Shown here: positions 27,090-39,735 of the stretch, one piece after another
Position numbering within the stretch: position 1 is the stretch's first letter
Layout: every line of letters begins with the position of its first letter
Assembly: GCA_013396655.1 (NCBI GenBank)
Contig: WBMV01004699.1
Span: 248,471 to 312,470 of the forward strand
DNA length: 64,000 bases
DNA from: Campylorhamphus procurvoides
Lineage: Eukaryota > Chordata > Aves > Passeriformes > Dendrocolaptidae
Direction: 5' to 3'
Made by a program: the position numbers and the translations under genes
Notes under the pieces: generated by a model
The model's database searches: none
The model's input: the letters and a program-made list of their open reading frames with translations, nothing else
What the model was told of the DNA's origin: nothing

Positions 27090-27620
27090 AGTTTGTGATC
27101 ACGAGGATATGTGCGGTGTGACTCAGTGCCACCTCTTCCCTTCCTGGGCTGTGTGCCCCATCCCAGCTCTCATCCTTGTTGCTCCTTCAGCATTGTCCCA
27201 CTGTGCCACGCTGTTGGACTGGGGCTCACCCAGCATTTGGCCAGGGTGGCTGCCTCAGAGCCTGGCCCTACCTTATGGCAGGGTGCAGGAACTGAGGAGC
27301 TGTGGGAAGGCACAACTCTGGTAGTAGCACCCTGCTTTGGAAGCTTCCCTGTTTATCCCTTTCTTCAGGCATATCTGGCTGAAAGGCTCACTTGTGCTAG
27401 AGAGATCTAAACCTGTGTTTACCCTGGGAGTAGCAGCATTCTGTATGTTCCTCCCTGCTCGTCCTCCTGCGTCTCTGTTTCATCACCCTTCTCCTGAGCA
27501 CCCATCATCCATCTAGCTGCAAAAACCTCTGGCCTTCTTGAGTGTCCACCTCTGAACCCTTCTTCTGTTCCCCACACGTTTCAGTGTTGGACTTACTGCT
27601 GTGCTCAGGCCGTCACAGGG
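27090..27620. other. GC-richer intronic block
   Basis: This half-kilobase is clearly richer in G and C than its surroundings and pyrimidine-rich on the + strand. It contains overlapping open frames of 71-99 codons from 27109 that start within two bases of each other, with no recognisable protein. The open frames probably follow from low A+T content. An old repeat or regulatory element is possible. Confidence 0.4.
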
Positions 27621-28443
27621 CTTATTACAGAATCTGATTACATTTTTTCAGACTGCATGAAGGGCCTTGCTCCAGTGTTGAAGATTGAAAGGAGAGCACA
27701 AAGCATCAGATGCCTCTTACAAAATCCACAGAAAGTTCTAGAACTTCATCCCTCTGCACGCAGCAAACCCCTGAACTTTGATATGTTTCCATATCAGAAG
27801 TTGTACCTTAATTTCTTGTCTTGCTGAGAAGCATAATCCACTTCTGTCATTGTCCGTAGCTTAACCACATCTACCTCTGAACTCAATTTTGTAGTTAACT
27901 CATCTTTGTTCAGTAAGAAGGGAGGAAGATGACAGTAAAAAACTTGCATCAGATGCCAACACTGAGGAAGTACTAAGTCAAATATCAGCAAGTATGAAGC
28001 ACAAGGGCTTGTAGAGTGACTTCTCTGCAGCAGTCAGAGACAACACATGAAATTACTGTAGATCTTAGGTCCAATTAAAGGAAGATATCTCAGTATGAGA
28101 CACTGCTTGGCAGCTGTGATCACTCATATACTCCTTTGTATTGTCAGTGCTGTTCTTTCTTACAATTTCTTTATTCTGCTTTTTAACAATGACCAGATCT
28201 TGCATGTCATCTCCTCTTTTTAAATGCACGGACTTCTGCACTACCTCAGAAGACACAATTAGATCTGATGCTGCTTGTTTGCAGAGAAAAGTGATTAAGC
28301 GCAGATTAAGCTTCGGGTAGATTGTAAAGAAAGAAAACAAAAAAGCAGAGCAGGACCTTCTTAAAAGGGAATGTTTTGGATTTGATCAGTTGTATTTTGG
28401 ACCCAGTAGTACGCCAGACTATCAGCAGCACAATGAAGCTGAC

Positions 28444-29280
28444 AGGATAGGATCGTAGGATCATTAAAGCTGGGAAGAACCTCGGGAGGTCTGTAGTCCA
28501 AACTTCTCATCAGACTCAGCTTGGAGCTCAGGGGTTTATCGTGTTGGGTCTTCAAAACCTCCAGGGACAGAGATCTCCCAACCCCTCTGGGCCACTGGAT
28601 CTAATCTCTGACTGTTTTCACAAGGAGAATGGTTTCCTTGCATCCTCTGAACTTAACATGTTTTAACTCTTTCCTGGTGTGTCTCATCCTCCTGTTGTGC
28701 CCCACTGTGAAAAGCCCATCTTTTTCTTCCTCCTGACCTCCTTTTAGGTGCTGGGGCACTGCTGTAGATTCCTCTGAACAGCTGTCTCCACCCCAGGCTG
28801 AACTGTCATATTTTAGCCCCCTCAGGGTGAGTGCTCAAGCCCTACCCATCTAAGGGGTCCTCTGCTAAACTCACTCCAGTTCATCATCATCTTTTCTTTA
28901 CTGGGAGATCTAAAACTAGATATGATACTCTAGATGGAGTCTAATGAGTGCTGAGGAAGGAGGGGATGATCAGTTTGATCCATATCCCAGCTCTGCACCT
29001 CATCACACAGCCCAGGATGTTGTTGGCCCTCTTTGCTGCCAGGTCAGTCTGCTGGCTCATGCTCAGCTCCATCTGCCAGGATGCCCAGAGACTTTTCCAC
29101 AAAGCTTCTCCTCCCTGGTCAAGTCCCAGCTGGCACCACTGCAGGGGGCTTGTTCTTCCCAGGTGCAGGACCTTGCACTTGTCCCTGTTGACTTTCATAA
29201 GGTTCCTGTCAGCACATTCCTCCAGCCTGTCTAGGTCCCCTGAGGTGGCAGCCCTTTCCTCAAGCATAACAACTGACTCT
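28444..29280 (-). mobile_element. CR1 LINE, 5'-truncated copy
   Basis: Reading the minus strand, a frame around 28941-29275 encodes LEERAATSGDLDRLEECADR followed by NLMKVNRDKCKVLHLGR. This is the region just after the reverse transcriptase catalytic core of CR1 non-LTR retrotransposons. The frame then decays through MSQQTDLAAKRANNILGC and breaks at about 28941. The remaining 500 bases lead to a 3' end near 28444, where the + strand reads gataggatcgtaggatcatt, in keeping with the degenerate 8-base tail repeats of CR1. The 5' end is truncated, as is usual for CR1. It is a dead copy and is inserted antisense to ARID1B. Confidence 0.9.
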
Positions 29281-32200
29281 GGCATTATGCAAGTGCTGTG
29301 CATTGCTAAATTGTCAACAGTGTAAATGAACCACAGAAAGCAAGTACATTTCCCCCTTCCCATTTCTAATTTCTTCCTTTGCTGAATTCTTGAAAATCTA
29401 CTTGTAGCAGTAGAGCGGAAAAAAAAAATGTGTGGGCTTAGATATTGTGTTTAAATTAATAGCATAATACTAAATTGTATTTGCCATGCTGCTTTTTCCT
29501 CTAAATAGGGAAAAATGCATGATCAGAGATCACAATATTGCAAGAACAGGTCTTCTAGTTCATATGCAATGCAGGATTTCTCTGTCCAGTACCTTTTCTA
29601 ATGTGCTGCCTGTGTGCAAAAGTGTCAAGTACTGGGGTTTCCTTCATTCCCTTGGAGGGTATCTGCATCGCACTGTGAAGACATCTTTTCATTATACTCA
29701 ATATAAGTGCTTCTTTTCTTAATTTGTTCCTAATTGTATCATCCCTAAGCAACCCAGCCATTGGTGTTTATGTGGCAAATATTGTAAAATTGTATACTTA
29801 ACTGCATTTGTTCAGCTATAGTATTCAGAGCCGGTCAGTTGAATTTTTGCCATTAGATGTCACTACATGTACGCCAGACTGTTTTTAAAATATTTGATTT
29901 TTATTTAGTGACACAGAAAAATGGAGGAGAGAATTGGGAGATGTAGGAGAGAGTCTGGTACTATGCTTTGAGAGATCTACTTCTTAAATAGTATGTTGGA
30001 TATGCCTTTACTAAAAGCAGCACAGAAGGAAACATAAGATTTTTGACTTAAGTCCAACAACCAACAGATGATGCTGTGACCTTAAGCATATATAAATATG
30101 TTTAGCAGCTGCTGTGTAACATATTTATAAGTGTTTAGTGACCTGGAGGTTAATCAAAATGAGTTTGGTGATCTCAGCTCAGTTCTTAATGGACTCCACT
30201 TCATATTATAGCACTGATGCAGCACAATTTGTCACAGTCGGCAGTCTTTACTCAAAGGAGGCTCACTGTGGAGTGAGAATTAAAGGCTGAAGTAATACCT
30301 GATTATTTGTCCCTAAAGAAACTTTCCATTCCAAGCCATCATAGAGCAAAAGAATATGTGGAGGAGCTCTGTAGTACTCACTGCACCCAATCTCAGGATA
30401 AAATAACATTCACTCCTACAGCATGTCCTTTCAGCATTACTGAATTTGCTCACTCGTGCTGCAGGCAGTGCTTTGGTAGGGGGCTGGGGAAGGACAAAGT
30501 CTTGCCAGGGATGGTGCTGAGTCTTTTCACTTGCTGGGCTCTTTCCAGAGATGGAGTGCTGTGTCTGTTCCAAGTGCGGCTTTACATGAGAGGATCAAAG
30601 GGATAGTTATTGCCTTGTCAGATGAAATTTCAGAATTAGGTTCTGCCATCCAGGTCCTTCTGGGTACAGGAGCAATGTTTGTAGACTTCAGTTGTTTTCT
30701 TGCTGTCCTGGCCAAAGCTAGGATATTCTTTTTATTTAATTTCCGCTCTCCGTCTAAACTGGAAATAGTTTCCTACTTTTTGATTTAAAGCTGTTGTACA
30801 GCAGTATGCTTTCATGAGCTACAATTGAGATTGATGTCCATAGTGGGTAACATGGAATAGGTTGTACCTCAATTTAAGACAACAAACAACCCCACAGCTT
30901 AGAAGATACACATGCTATAGAAGGTAATAGTATTGAAATATTAGTAGGAAAGGACCAATTTCAGCTTACCTGCAAGGTGCATATCTCCTGTGTATTTTTA
31001 AAGCAAAAGAAAGACATTGCAGAGATAGATACCTGTAGAGACTTGCCTTTTCCAGAATCCTAGTCTTACTTAATAGAATAACCTCTCAAAATCTATTACT
31101 TCTATTTTAAAGTGTAAAAATACACTTGCACATTTTTTCATCTTCACTAGTAACTTTATCCCGTAACAGAAAGGATCTTGCTTATCCAGCATAGAAAGAA
31201 TTTTTCAGTTAACTGCATTTGTTGAAATACAGCAATTTTCAGCTAAAAAATCCAGTATTTACATAAGAAAAGCTTGGTTGTGTGACTAAAATCTTTTAAA
31301 GTTGTTGCCAAATGGTTCTGCTCTTCTCCTTTCCCTTTGTAATTTTCCCTTGGAGCATTGCAGCACTGTGCATTTTAAATCTTTTCCCTCCACTTCTCGC
31401 TGCAAGCTTCATCGGGGAAATGACATTGTATGGCAGTTGTCTCCTTCATATCAAAAGAAAGCATTTGCCTCTTTGCAAGAGTGAAGAAAAGTTTGTCTTC
31501 AGAGAGCAAAGGACAAAACTGACTTGGAAAAAGATGCTTTATTTAGATAACACGTTCTCTTTTCCTTTGAAGAAATTCGCAATGTGTCAAGAAAAATTAG
31601 GCCAAATAGTGCTTTAATGGTCTTCCTCCTGTACTTCCTAAAAAAGAAATATGTTCCTACCAATTGCATTAAGAATGTGCCATGAGTTTGGAGAAGACAA
31701 GAAGCCATTGAAAGTACTCAGAATTCTTGGTTTAGGGGTTGTCTTTTTTGTTTGAATACTGTGTAATAATTAAAAGTAGAATTTATACCAGAACTTCCAT
31801 CTTGCTATCGGGATATGCAGCTTTTCCTGCCTGTAGGATAGAATTAAATGCTTTGGTTTTCGTAAGGAAATAAAAGCTGACAGATACTAAAGCTGTGTAA
31901 AGGGGTGGTTGATTTCTTGTTTCTTTTATTTGGAAAAGCAGCATAAATTTACAGGGGGTACATTAAAGAAACAGGTCTGAGTTTTGTATTTTCCTGTGTA
32001 GTCTATGAATATACAAGTAAGTATATTTTTGCATGTGTTTTTATTTATATATATGATTTTATATGTATAAGCCTTACCCATATAAATATCATTATATGTG
32101 CAGTCTTCAACTATACTAAGAAAAGGTAGATAATTGAGGGATTAAAAGAACAAAAGGTTATTTTTTAAGTTGAAACATGCATTGCATTGGGTTATTCTGC

Positions 32201-32981
32201 TTACTTGGATTGGATTATTTTTTTCCTTGTGCATCAATTTATCTACAGAATTTGATAAATCAAGTACCAAGCCTACTTAGGTACTTATGCTTAAAAGAAT
32301 TTAGTCTGAAGATCTTCACATGTGGAGAATTAGGTAAGGGCTTAATTTGGGCCAGTTTTTCAGATAAATTTAAGTCTCAGTTATAAAAGTATTATACAAA
32401 TATATGATTAATTTTCAAAAGGAAAACAGTTCTAGTGAGGTTTCTTGTTTTAACGAAGTGTAATATGCACGTAATTTTTTGAAAGATTGGACATACATGG
32501 CATGTACAAATGAACACTATATTCAGTGAAATAACATCAGATGTAGAAAACAGAAACTGAGTTTGTGTCCATTTTTCTTCCGGTCATTTCACTGTTTATT
32601 AAGCTATGGCAGGTAAGGATTGCTATTACCTGGTCAAATGGCAATTTTCTGGATTTTTTCTTTTGTCAAGGCTAGGTTCTAATTTTGGCTCCTGATCAAA
32701 TTGCTGTCTACTACAGGGTAAATAATATGGCTTGCATTTTTCTGCTGATTGGTAGTGGTGTACTAAGACACTCTTGAATAATCTTCAGCCTGCTTTTATC
32801 TCAGATATATGGTAACTAGTTCAAGACTAGTTGAAAGCTCTGTATGTAAGTAAAATTAACTAATTGCATGCTTTCTCCTTAGTTATTTGCAAACAATAGG
32901 AGATGTACTCTGTGACAAAGCACAGCATCTTCAGCAGTGAGGTACATAATGAAACATTCTATGTGTGCTTTCTTCTCCTAG

Positions 32982-33127
32982 GCAAGGCAATTTTCCTGCC
33001 ATGAATCAGAGTGGTATTATGGGATCCAGCTCCCCCTATACTCAGCCGATGAACAACAGCTCTGGCTTGATGAACCCGCAGGCTCCTCCTTACAGCATGG
33101 CACCTAACATGGTGAACAGTTCAACAG
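32982..33127 (+). CDS. ARID1B: ARID1B exon w3 (Ser/Met/Asn/Gln-rich)
   Basis: The acceptor is cttctcctag before 32982. The single first base completes the Arg codon, followed by [20 protein letters not shown] and a Met/Asn/Pro-rich stretch ending [10 protein letters not shown]. The donor chosen is ACAG|gtaatg after 33127, leaving one base of an Ala codon. Joining there to 40682 gives [13 protein letters not shown], the same length as the mammalian NSSAASVGLADMM I remember. A second, stronger-looking donor (gtgagt) lies six bases further on, after 33133. It keeps the frame and would add Gly-Asn. The region is disordered. Confidence 0.93.
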
Positions 33128-33139
33128 GTAATGGTGAGT
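33128..33139 (+). promoter_or_regulatory. ARID1B: Tandem in-frame splice donors
   Basis: Two GT donors stand six bases apart: CAG|gtaatg (cut after 33127) and ATG|gtgagt (cut after 33133). Both leave one base of a codon, so both splice in frame to 40682; the distal one inserts two residues (Gly-Asn). The distal site fits the U1 consensus better after the cut, while the proximal one has the better CAG before it. Which one is used cannot be told from the sequence. Confidence 0.7.
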
Positions 33140-36100
33140 AACCTTTCAGCAGTCACCTTCCTCCATAAATCTGCTTGACAGTATCGGCCCTGGGCTGGTG
33201 GCAGAGGAACATCGTTCTTCATTTGATTCACCCCTCTTGGGTAGTTTGGAGTGCTTCAAAACTAGGCTAAGGTACTCACTTTTTTTTTGTACAGCAGCTC
33301 ATACATTTTTCATTAAGTCCTTTTGCACAGCACGTAGATGAGCACAGTGTTTTGAACGGTTCCAGCAACACTCGGACTCAGTTTGATGTAGGTGTTGACC
33401 AGCAAGTATGTGTATGTTTGTGTGTATGTGAGTGCAAGAGAAGGAGAATAACCTCCTCTAAGAGGCTGCTGTTGCTTTTCAGTGTCTTACTTCTTAAGGT
33501 TGCAATTTTAGATATTTAATGTGGTATCATTTAAAAAGAGAGCTGTGCACCTGCTCTGACTTGAAGATGCTGTAAGTTGAGCACTTAACATAATTACTCT
33601 GTTCAGAAAACATAGGCTATATTTACTGTTTCCAAAATTCATATAGGACTTTCCTCCTTTACTTATTTAAATATCAGTATGTAAAATTTAATCATAACTT
33701 CCTTTTGCCAAAAAAAAAAAAGGCATATTCAGTGTGTCTCCTGGATTTATCCTTCATATCATGACTTATGAGTTTAGAATTGCTTGCAGCTTTTTGTGTG
33801 ACTATGAAGAAGGTGAATGTAGTTCTGCACAAATGTGCCTTATGGTCCATATTCAGCGTGAACACCTAACAATTATCATCCATCAAGATAATACTTCAGT
33901 AAAGATCAATTCTTTGATTGGGGTGTGTTTGGATGGAGTTTCAATGACCCTGAAGTGGATCCTCCCAAATACGTATTCCAGTCATGGAGTTTCTGTGCAT
34001 GCTTTACTGATTACATTACTCTTTTTCAAAACGTTGGGTTTTTTGAAGTTTTTCTGAAAGCTGAATATCTTGTGCTAAGGTAATATGATGTTGTTTCTTA
34101 GTTGGTTTTGTTTCTGCTTTTGTCTATTTCTTTAGAAATGCCTTACTACCTAAATTGTGTCTTACCAAGAGCCTGTTTTTTGGTATCCTTTTCTCTATCC
34201 CTCTTAGCCTGTTTCATTTCTTCATCCTTTGCCTCTTTCCCTGCCTTTCCTCCCTGTCAATTTTATGTGTTTCTGCTTCTTGGGAAGAAAATGGCCACTA
34301 TGAGATGCTAGTGGCTAGTATGTCCAGAGAGTTTCTTCCCTCTACATAGGAGCTCCCGAGACACTTCACAGTGTCTTGTATTTCAAGAATATCACAGTAC
34401 TGTTTTGATTAGCAGAAAAAAACAGAAAGGAAGCTTCTAATCAGTAAGATTTTAAAAAAAAATAGAAAAGAACCACAAAAAAGGCTTTTTTGGAAGCCAT
34501 TGGTTAGTCCAGGCAGCACACTGCACCGTCTGGATGAAGAGGGACAAGCTATTGAAAAGACCATTAGATAATAGCTTGTTTTTCCCCCACCAGAGCTGTC
34601 CCAGGTAATATTATGTTTTGTTTGTGTAGTTATGTGTTTTGTCTGGCTTGCTGAAATAAAATTACTTCTGAGCATTGAAACTGTGCTATAAATTTTGTTT
34701 TGCTATTAGCAGAAGTAATTTTTCCCCCTTTTCCGTTGGCCCCCAGAGCTGCAAAAATAACCAACAGCAAACAGATGGCAGAGTGCCCTGCCTAAGAAGA
34801 TTTATGTATTCCTAAGGAATAACCAGTTTAAAGGAAGATTCACAGAGGGTTTTTTTGTTCAGATAATTCAGCCATTCGTTATTTCATACAGTGGAAATCT
34901 GTTCAATGCAAGACCATTTATCCTAGCAGTCTTTTGTATGGGGTAGTCATACTCTTTTTATTGTGTTATGCATTCTGAAATATTGGATTTTTAATAATTT
35001 AAACATTTATCAAGGTTTTTTCTGCCAGTGCATTTGTGAGGTTTTCTTTTGTTCCAGTTTTATTAATTCAAAGATTACCCAATGGAAAGTAAGTATGAGA
35101 TGAATTAGAGGAGTTTGGTGCACCTCTTTTAGTCTGTGAGCAGGCACGCATCTGGAATGCTTTATGGAGCTGACCTCCCAGAGACAGTGTTGGGGGGGAG
35201 ATGGACACACACAACACTAAAAAGAGAAAATTAGGTGTGGATACACTGTGGAGGGCAAATGCAGTGTCAACACTTAATTTCCCCCTATCCGGGCTCATCC
35301 TTCTGCATGGGTCAAAGAAATGAAAGTCTGAGCTTAAGATAAGTGTAAATACAGTTCTTAAAATGATGATGCCTTGAGCTGGGGAAGCACTTCAGGGGCA
35401 GCTCTGGTGCTGCATTTGATGAGGTGGGAAACTAACAGGTGATACCTACCTACAGGCTTGAAAAGAGCCTTTTCTGTGACAGGAAGACCAGTTCAGCCAT
35501 TTGGCTCTAGAGCTTCCCCTTCCTCCCTACCCCACTAGTGTAAAGTCACATATCTGTCAGATAACCCAGTGTTCAGTCAATGTGTAGGGCCAAAACCAAA
35601 TGCAATGGAGTGGCTGCTGATGGAGTTGAGTGTGGGCCTCAGTGAACTTGCTCATATACCCTGAGCATGAACAATTGTCGTTTCAGTGAAAGGCCAATGA
35701 AAACCCAAAGTAAGCAGTAGAGAGAAGTTAGTTTCTTGGTTGATTGGAGTTTGGAGAGTGTGGTTTTGTTACCTGCTATGAGGGAAGAAGGTGGTTCTGT
35801 TTATATTCATTTTAATCAAAGGCACTGTCTCTAAAATAGAAGTAGATTGCTGATACTGATGGAGTTGTTCTTATATGGTATTGGAGGTTCGGCACAGCTG
35901 TGTCTAACACTGGTCTTGCCACTCATTTTTAGAAGGATTTATAGCTCCTTACTACCAGTTGATTTTTTTTTGCCATAGTTTTTATTAATTAATGTCAAAA
36001 TTGAAAGGAAAATTGTGCTGTAGTTACGCATTCTGGTGCTTCAGCAGTGACTGTGGATCAAACAGCAGATCATCAGCTTCTGCTGATGTAGAGCAGTTTA

Positions 36101-36236
36101 GGAACACAGAAATTATGAGATCAAAGAAGACAGATTCTTCTGATAGAGTATCCCATCCATAACAATAACAAAGGCTTTGGGAAAAAGGTGCCAGAGTCCC
36201 TTCACATTTATGGAACAAACTGCCATTCAGAAAAAT

Positions 36237-36404
36237 TGTATAACCTTCACTGTCCTTTTGTTATGTGAGTTCACATTTCCCATATATATTTTTTGATTTT
36301 TCCCCCCTATTTTCAACTTTCAGCTTTAAAAATGTATCTAGTAAACAGGAAACTTACAAACCCCAACATAAATAAAATAATTTCATGCCGTGAGCCTTGT
36401 TAAG
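36237..36404 (+). repeat. Long inverted repeat, left arm
   Basis: About 168 bases running from tgtataaccttcactgtcc to gccgtgagccttgttaag. The reverse complement of 36796-36957 matches it with five substitutions and two indels (one T and a five-base aaata) by my hand alignment. Homology stops sharply at both ends. I see no target-site duplication flanking the outer ends and no known transposon terminus. Confidence 0.9.
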
Positions 36405-36795
36405 ACTAGTGAAAATTATCTTTAAAACAAAGCAATATGGAGTTTGAATCTCAAAAGTTTCCATATTGTTCTTGCACAAAAACTGGCATTCGCAATCTCT
36501 GCTACCTCTGAAGTTGAAAAAAAAAATAGAAAGGCATTAATCTCCTTACTGGCACAAGGATCCTTTCCTAACTGAAACCTTCTTTTTTCTGGGTATTATT
36601 CCAAATTTAACATCCTAATATTTTACATAAAACATGAAGTTCTGGGAAAAATTATGTGCACAAAAGGAATGAAAAGGATGCTCTTTAAAATAACATTAAA
36701 AATAGATATAATACTTAGCTTATCATATATATTATATATATTTGACTTTGTATTTATTTGGATAAATCTCTGATAGGAAAAACAATCATGAATGC

Positions 36796-36957
36796 CTTAA
36801 CAAGGCTCACGGCATGAAATTATTTATGTTGGGGTTTGTAAGTTTCCTGTTTACTAGATGCATTTTTAAAGCTGGAATTTGAAAATAGGGGGGAAAAATC
36901 AAAAATATATATGGGAAATGTGAACTCACATAATAAAAGGACAGTGAAGGTTATGCA
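36796..36957 (-). repeat. Long inverted repeat, right arm
   Basis: Reverse-complement partner of 36237-36404, running from cttaacaaggctcacggc to acagtgaaggttatgca. The 391-base spacer between the arms is AT-rich, contains a tatatatattatatatat stretch near 36724-36741 and shows no open frame of note. Transcribed within the ARID1B pre-mRNA, the arms could pair into a stem of about 160 base pairs. Confidence 0.9.
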
Positions 36958-39716
36958 TGTGAAATATTTTTTAGAAACTTTATTTTCTCTGTTTTGCAGC
37001 TTGGTTGCATTTTTCTGAAGAACGGAAACCTCCGTTTAGTTCACTTTTTTTTTTCTCTAATATGTATCTTCATAGGAGCTATTAATGCACATTTCGATAC
37101 ACTTTCTAGGGGCTGTCAGTAGTTGGTAACAGCTGAAGTGTCCCACCACCTGTGCCCCAAACAAGTGATGACCTTACTCGCACTTGTTATCTCTTGGTCG
37201 AGAGTTGGTCAGCAGAAAGGAGGTGTAGCCCTGAGATCCCTGGTGGCCCACTCCTTCCTTTGAGATAAGGTCCCCAAGCACCTTGTGCTGTGCTTTTCCC
37301 AGAGGCCAGCGGTCATTTCTGGCAGGACATTAGGCAGTGCTGTTATCCCTCTTCCGCTTTTCTGTGGGCATAAATGCCATGGGGATATTCTTGTCAACTG
37401 CACAGTCACAAATTTGCTGCTTTTGCCTTTTCTTCTCTGTTTTTTTCAGCAGAGGAAGAGTGCTAAGGGTGGAAGGGAGAAAGGAATGTCTTGCAAAGGA
37501 GAGAATATTCTGTTTTGTAGAGCATGATTTGTTATTGCACTAGCAATAAAGAGAAAAACAATGTTTGTATATTGCTGCTCCTTCAGTATTTCATCATCTT
37601 CTGGGACTGGTAGAGCAGCCTGTAGCAAAAAAAGAATACTTTGCTGCAGTTTTACTCATGTCAATATCTGCCTTTGAGTACATTCAATTCAGTGTGGAAT
37701 GGTTAATTCAGGACCTTGACCCGTACTTGCTTTTTGAAATCATTCTAGCTCTTAAATTCTTATAATAAGCCAGAGGCTAGTACTTGAAACCTATTCACAA
37801 TACTGTTTGAGTCAAGATTTCCTTGTTACCCTCCTCTCTACAACATTTTATCCTTTGGTCTGCACTTTGCACACAGAATTATTAGTACCTGTGTAGAAAG
37901 AGACCGTGTCTTATTTTAGCTGTTTCGTGACAATAACAGTATTTCTGCTCAGAAAGGGTCAAAACAATGTTCTCACTGTACCACTCAGCTGAAAAAAGTG
38001 AAAGAATGTCTGCTTGCAAATCGCTGGAGAGTGTGTTTGCAAGAAGTTACGAAACAGCATTTCAACAGCAGATAGAAAAGGAGCCGTGGAAACATCTTAG
38101 GTGAAAGCTATAGGGAAACTAGACAACCTTGCAGTTTGCTACTAAAATGCTTGCAGTTCTCCCCTTAGAGGGAGAAAAAGAGAATGTAGATGAAGTAAAT
38201 AATTTAGAATAAAAAGTGAAACAGAGTTTGGGAAACTTTATGTTTTCTCATTTTTGTCTCCAATTCCTGGTAGTTGTATTTACATATACCAGCAAGAAAT
38301 ATTCAAAAGCCAAAATGAACCCATATTTTTACATTTTTGAGCATGATTAATACAGCTGGAATATGTGTGGTAGTCTGCTAACTGGAGTTACTGGCCCTTT
38401 ACGTGAGGTGTTAACTTAAAGTTCTCTGGAAAAGGGATTTCGTAAGGGAGTTCTGTTGGAAACAAGACTAACCAGGAGTAGACACAATTTTTAAATTCTT
38501 TGCAATAGAAATACAGTTTGCCAACCTAGGTGACAGTGAGATATCAGCCACGCAGAGTTCTGGTGAAGAAGCGTGATTGTTAACTTCACTTTGTTTGACC
38601 TCTCTAAAATTGCTGTAGAGGGGAAGGGCCATCTTTGGTTGCATTGTAACTGAAACTAAGACTTCTTTTTTAGCGCTTTCACAGGATGAAATGTGTTGAC
38701 TGTTAAAATGGATTTTGTATAACAGTTCTGCATCCCAGCTTGAAACCAGACCATGCCATGTATTAGACCATTTTATACAATTTTTTTAAAAAGAAAAATT
38801 AAAAGAAGATTTTTTCTTAAAAAGAAAATTAACCTTTTTTTTAATTGTGGAATTTAAAACTAAAATGTGTTAGGCTGCCATTCTTCACTTGAGAATGGTC
38901 ACAACCTGCCCCAACTCTGCAAACAGAGTATAAGGGCAAAATGCAGACAAATCAAATGCTTAGTGGAAGCTGACTTCCCAGTAGCATATTGACTGGCTGT
39001 TTTGTTGAGATTTCACACACATACATAAAAATAACAGCATTTTTAGCTGATCCCAATAGATTTTTCTCTGCAGCTGCATCACTTGTAAAAGGCTTTTTGT
39101 TCCAATTCTTGAAGTGTGAAGTATTGCAAGTAATTTTTTTTTTAAATCTCAATTATGATTTATGTGTTGTGATGACTTTAAGGGCTTGATTGGGCTACAA
39201 ATGTGCTTTGAAAAAACAAGAAAATGTGCCCATGAAAAACACCGGCAGTTCAAAGCCGAATATTGAGCATACAGTTGTAAACTCACATGGCACATGGCTG
39301 GGTAGGTTTTTTTGGCAGACCCAGAGTCTCAACCTGCAGTGATGCTAAAGATATCAGCAAATTAGCACTGCAAAGCTTGCCAGAGTATTCGCTAGAGTCC
39401 TGCTCATGCTCTCACTGCTGTAATTAAAACTAATTATTTTCTAAAACATAGTAATACATGAATATGTGCAATAATCATTTTGTAGTGGGCAATCTGTGAA
39501 GTGTTTTTAAAGCTTCTTTTCCCCCTCCTATCTTTGGCTTGCTATGCCGTGTGCCTGCTGCCTAGTGCAAGCCAGCACTATCATTTTGTGAGAGGCATGC
39601 TAGTCTGGTAATGACAGTGATGCTTTACTAATTCTTAAAATTTTTATATTTGCGATATGTATTTTTTCCTTTTTATTGTCTTCCAGGTTATTGTCCTATG
39701 TTTTTCCTATCTCGTA

Positions 39717-39735
39717 TCCTTCTTTGAAAGAAGGA
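39717..39735 (+). other. 19-base hairpin palindrome
   Basis: TCCTTCTTT and AAAGAAGGA form perfect complementary arms around a single G. No function is evident. Confidence 0.5.

Larger units (their letters stand above)
15340..32981 (+). other. ARID1B: Intron w2 (largest in the window)
   Basis: A 17.6-kb intron from gtatgc to cttctcctag. It holds a (GT)6 run at 20841-20852, a small perfect hairpin at 21567-21585, a MIR-type relic near 25110-25165, a GC-richer block around 27090-27620, and the CR1 LINE at 28444-29280. The rest is AT-rich with no exon that I can support. The 143-codon open frame on the minus strand at 19540-19971 has no recognisable relatives. Confidence 0.9.

Noticed and set aside
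27109..27410. Overlapping 71- and 99-codon frames as a small gene
   Set aside because: They sit in a GC-richer pyrimidine block where stops are rare. There is no start context, splice site or recognisable protein.
33121..33133. Choosing the stronger gtgagt donor as the main end of exon w3
   Set aside because: The proximal donor gives the same residue count as the mammalian protein I remember across the junction, so it was kept as the main end and the distal one listed as alternative.
36237..36957. Inverted repeat as a classical DNA transposon with terminal inverted repeats
   Set aside because: No transposase remnant, no target-site duplication and no known terminus were found, so only the inverted repeat itself is reported.
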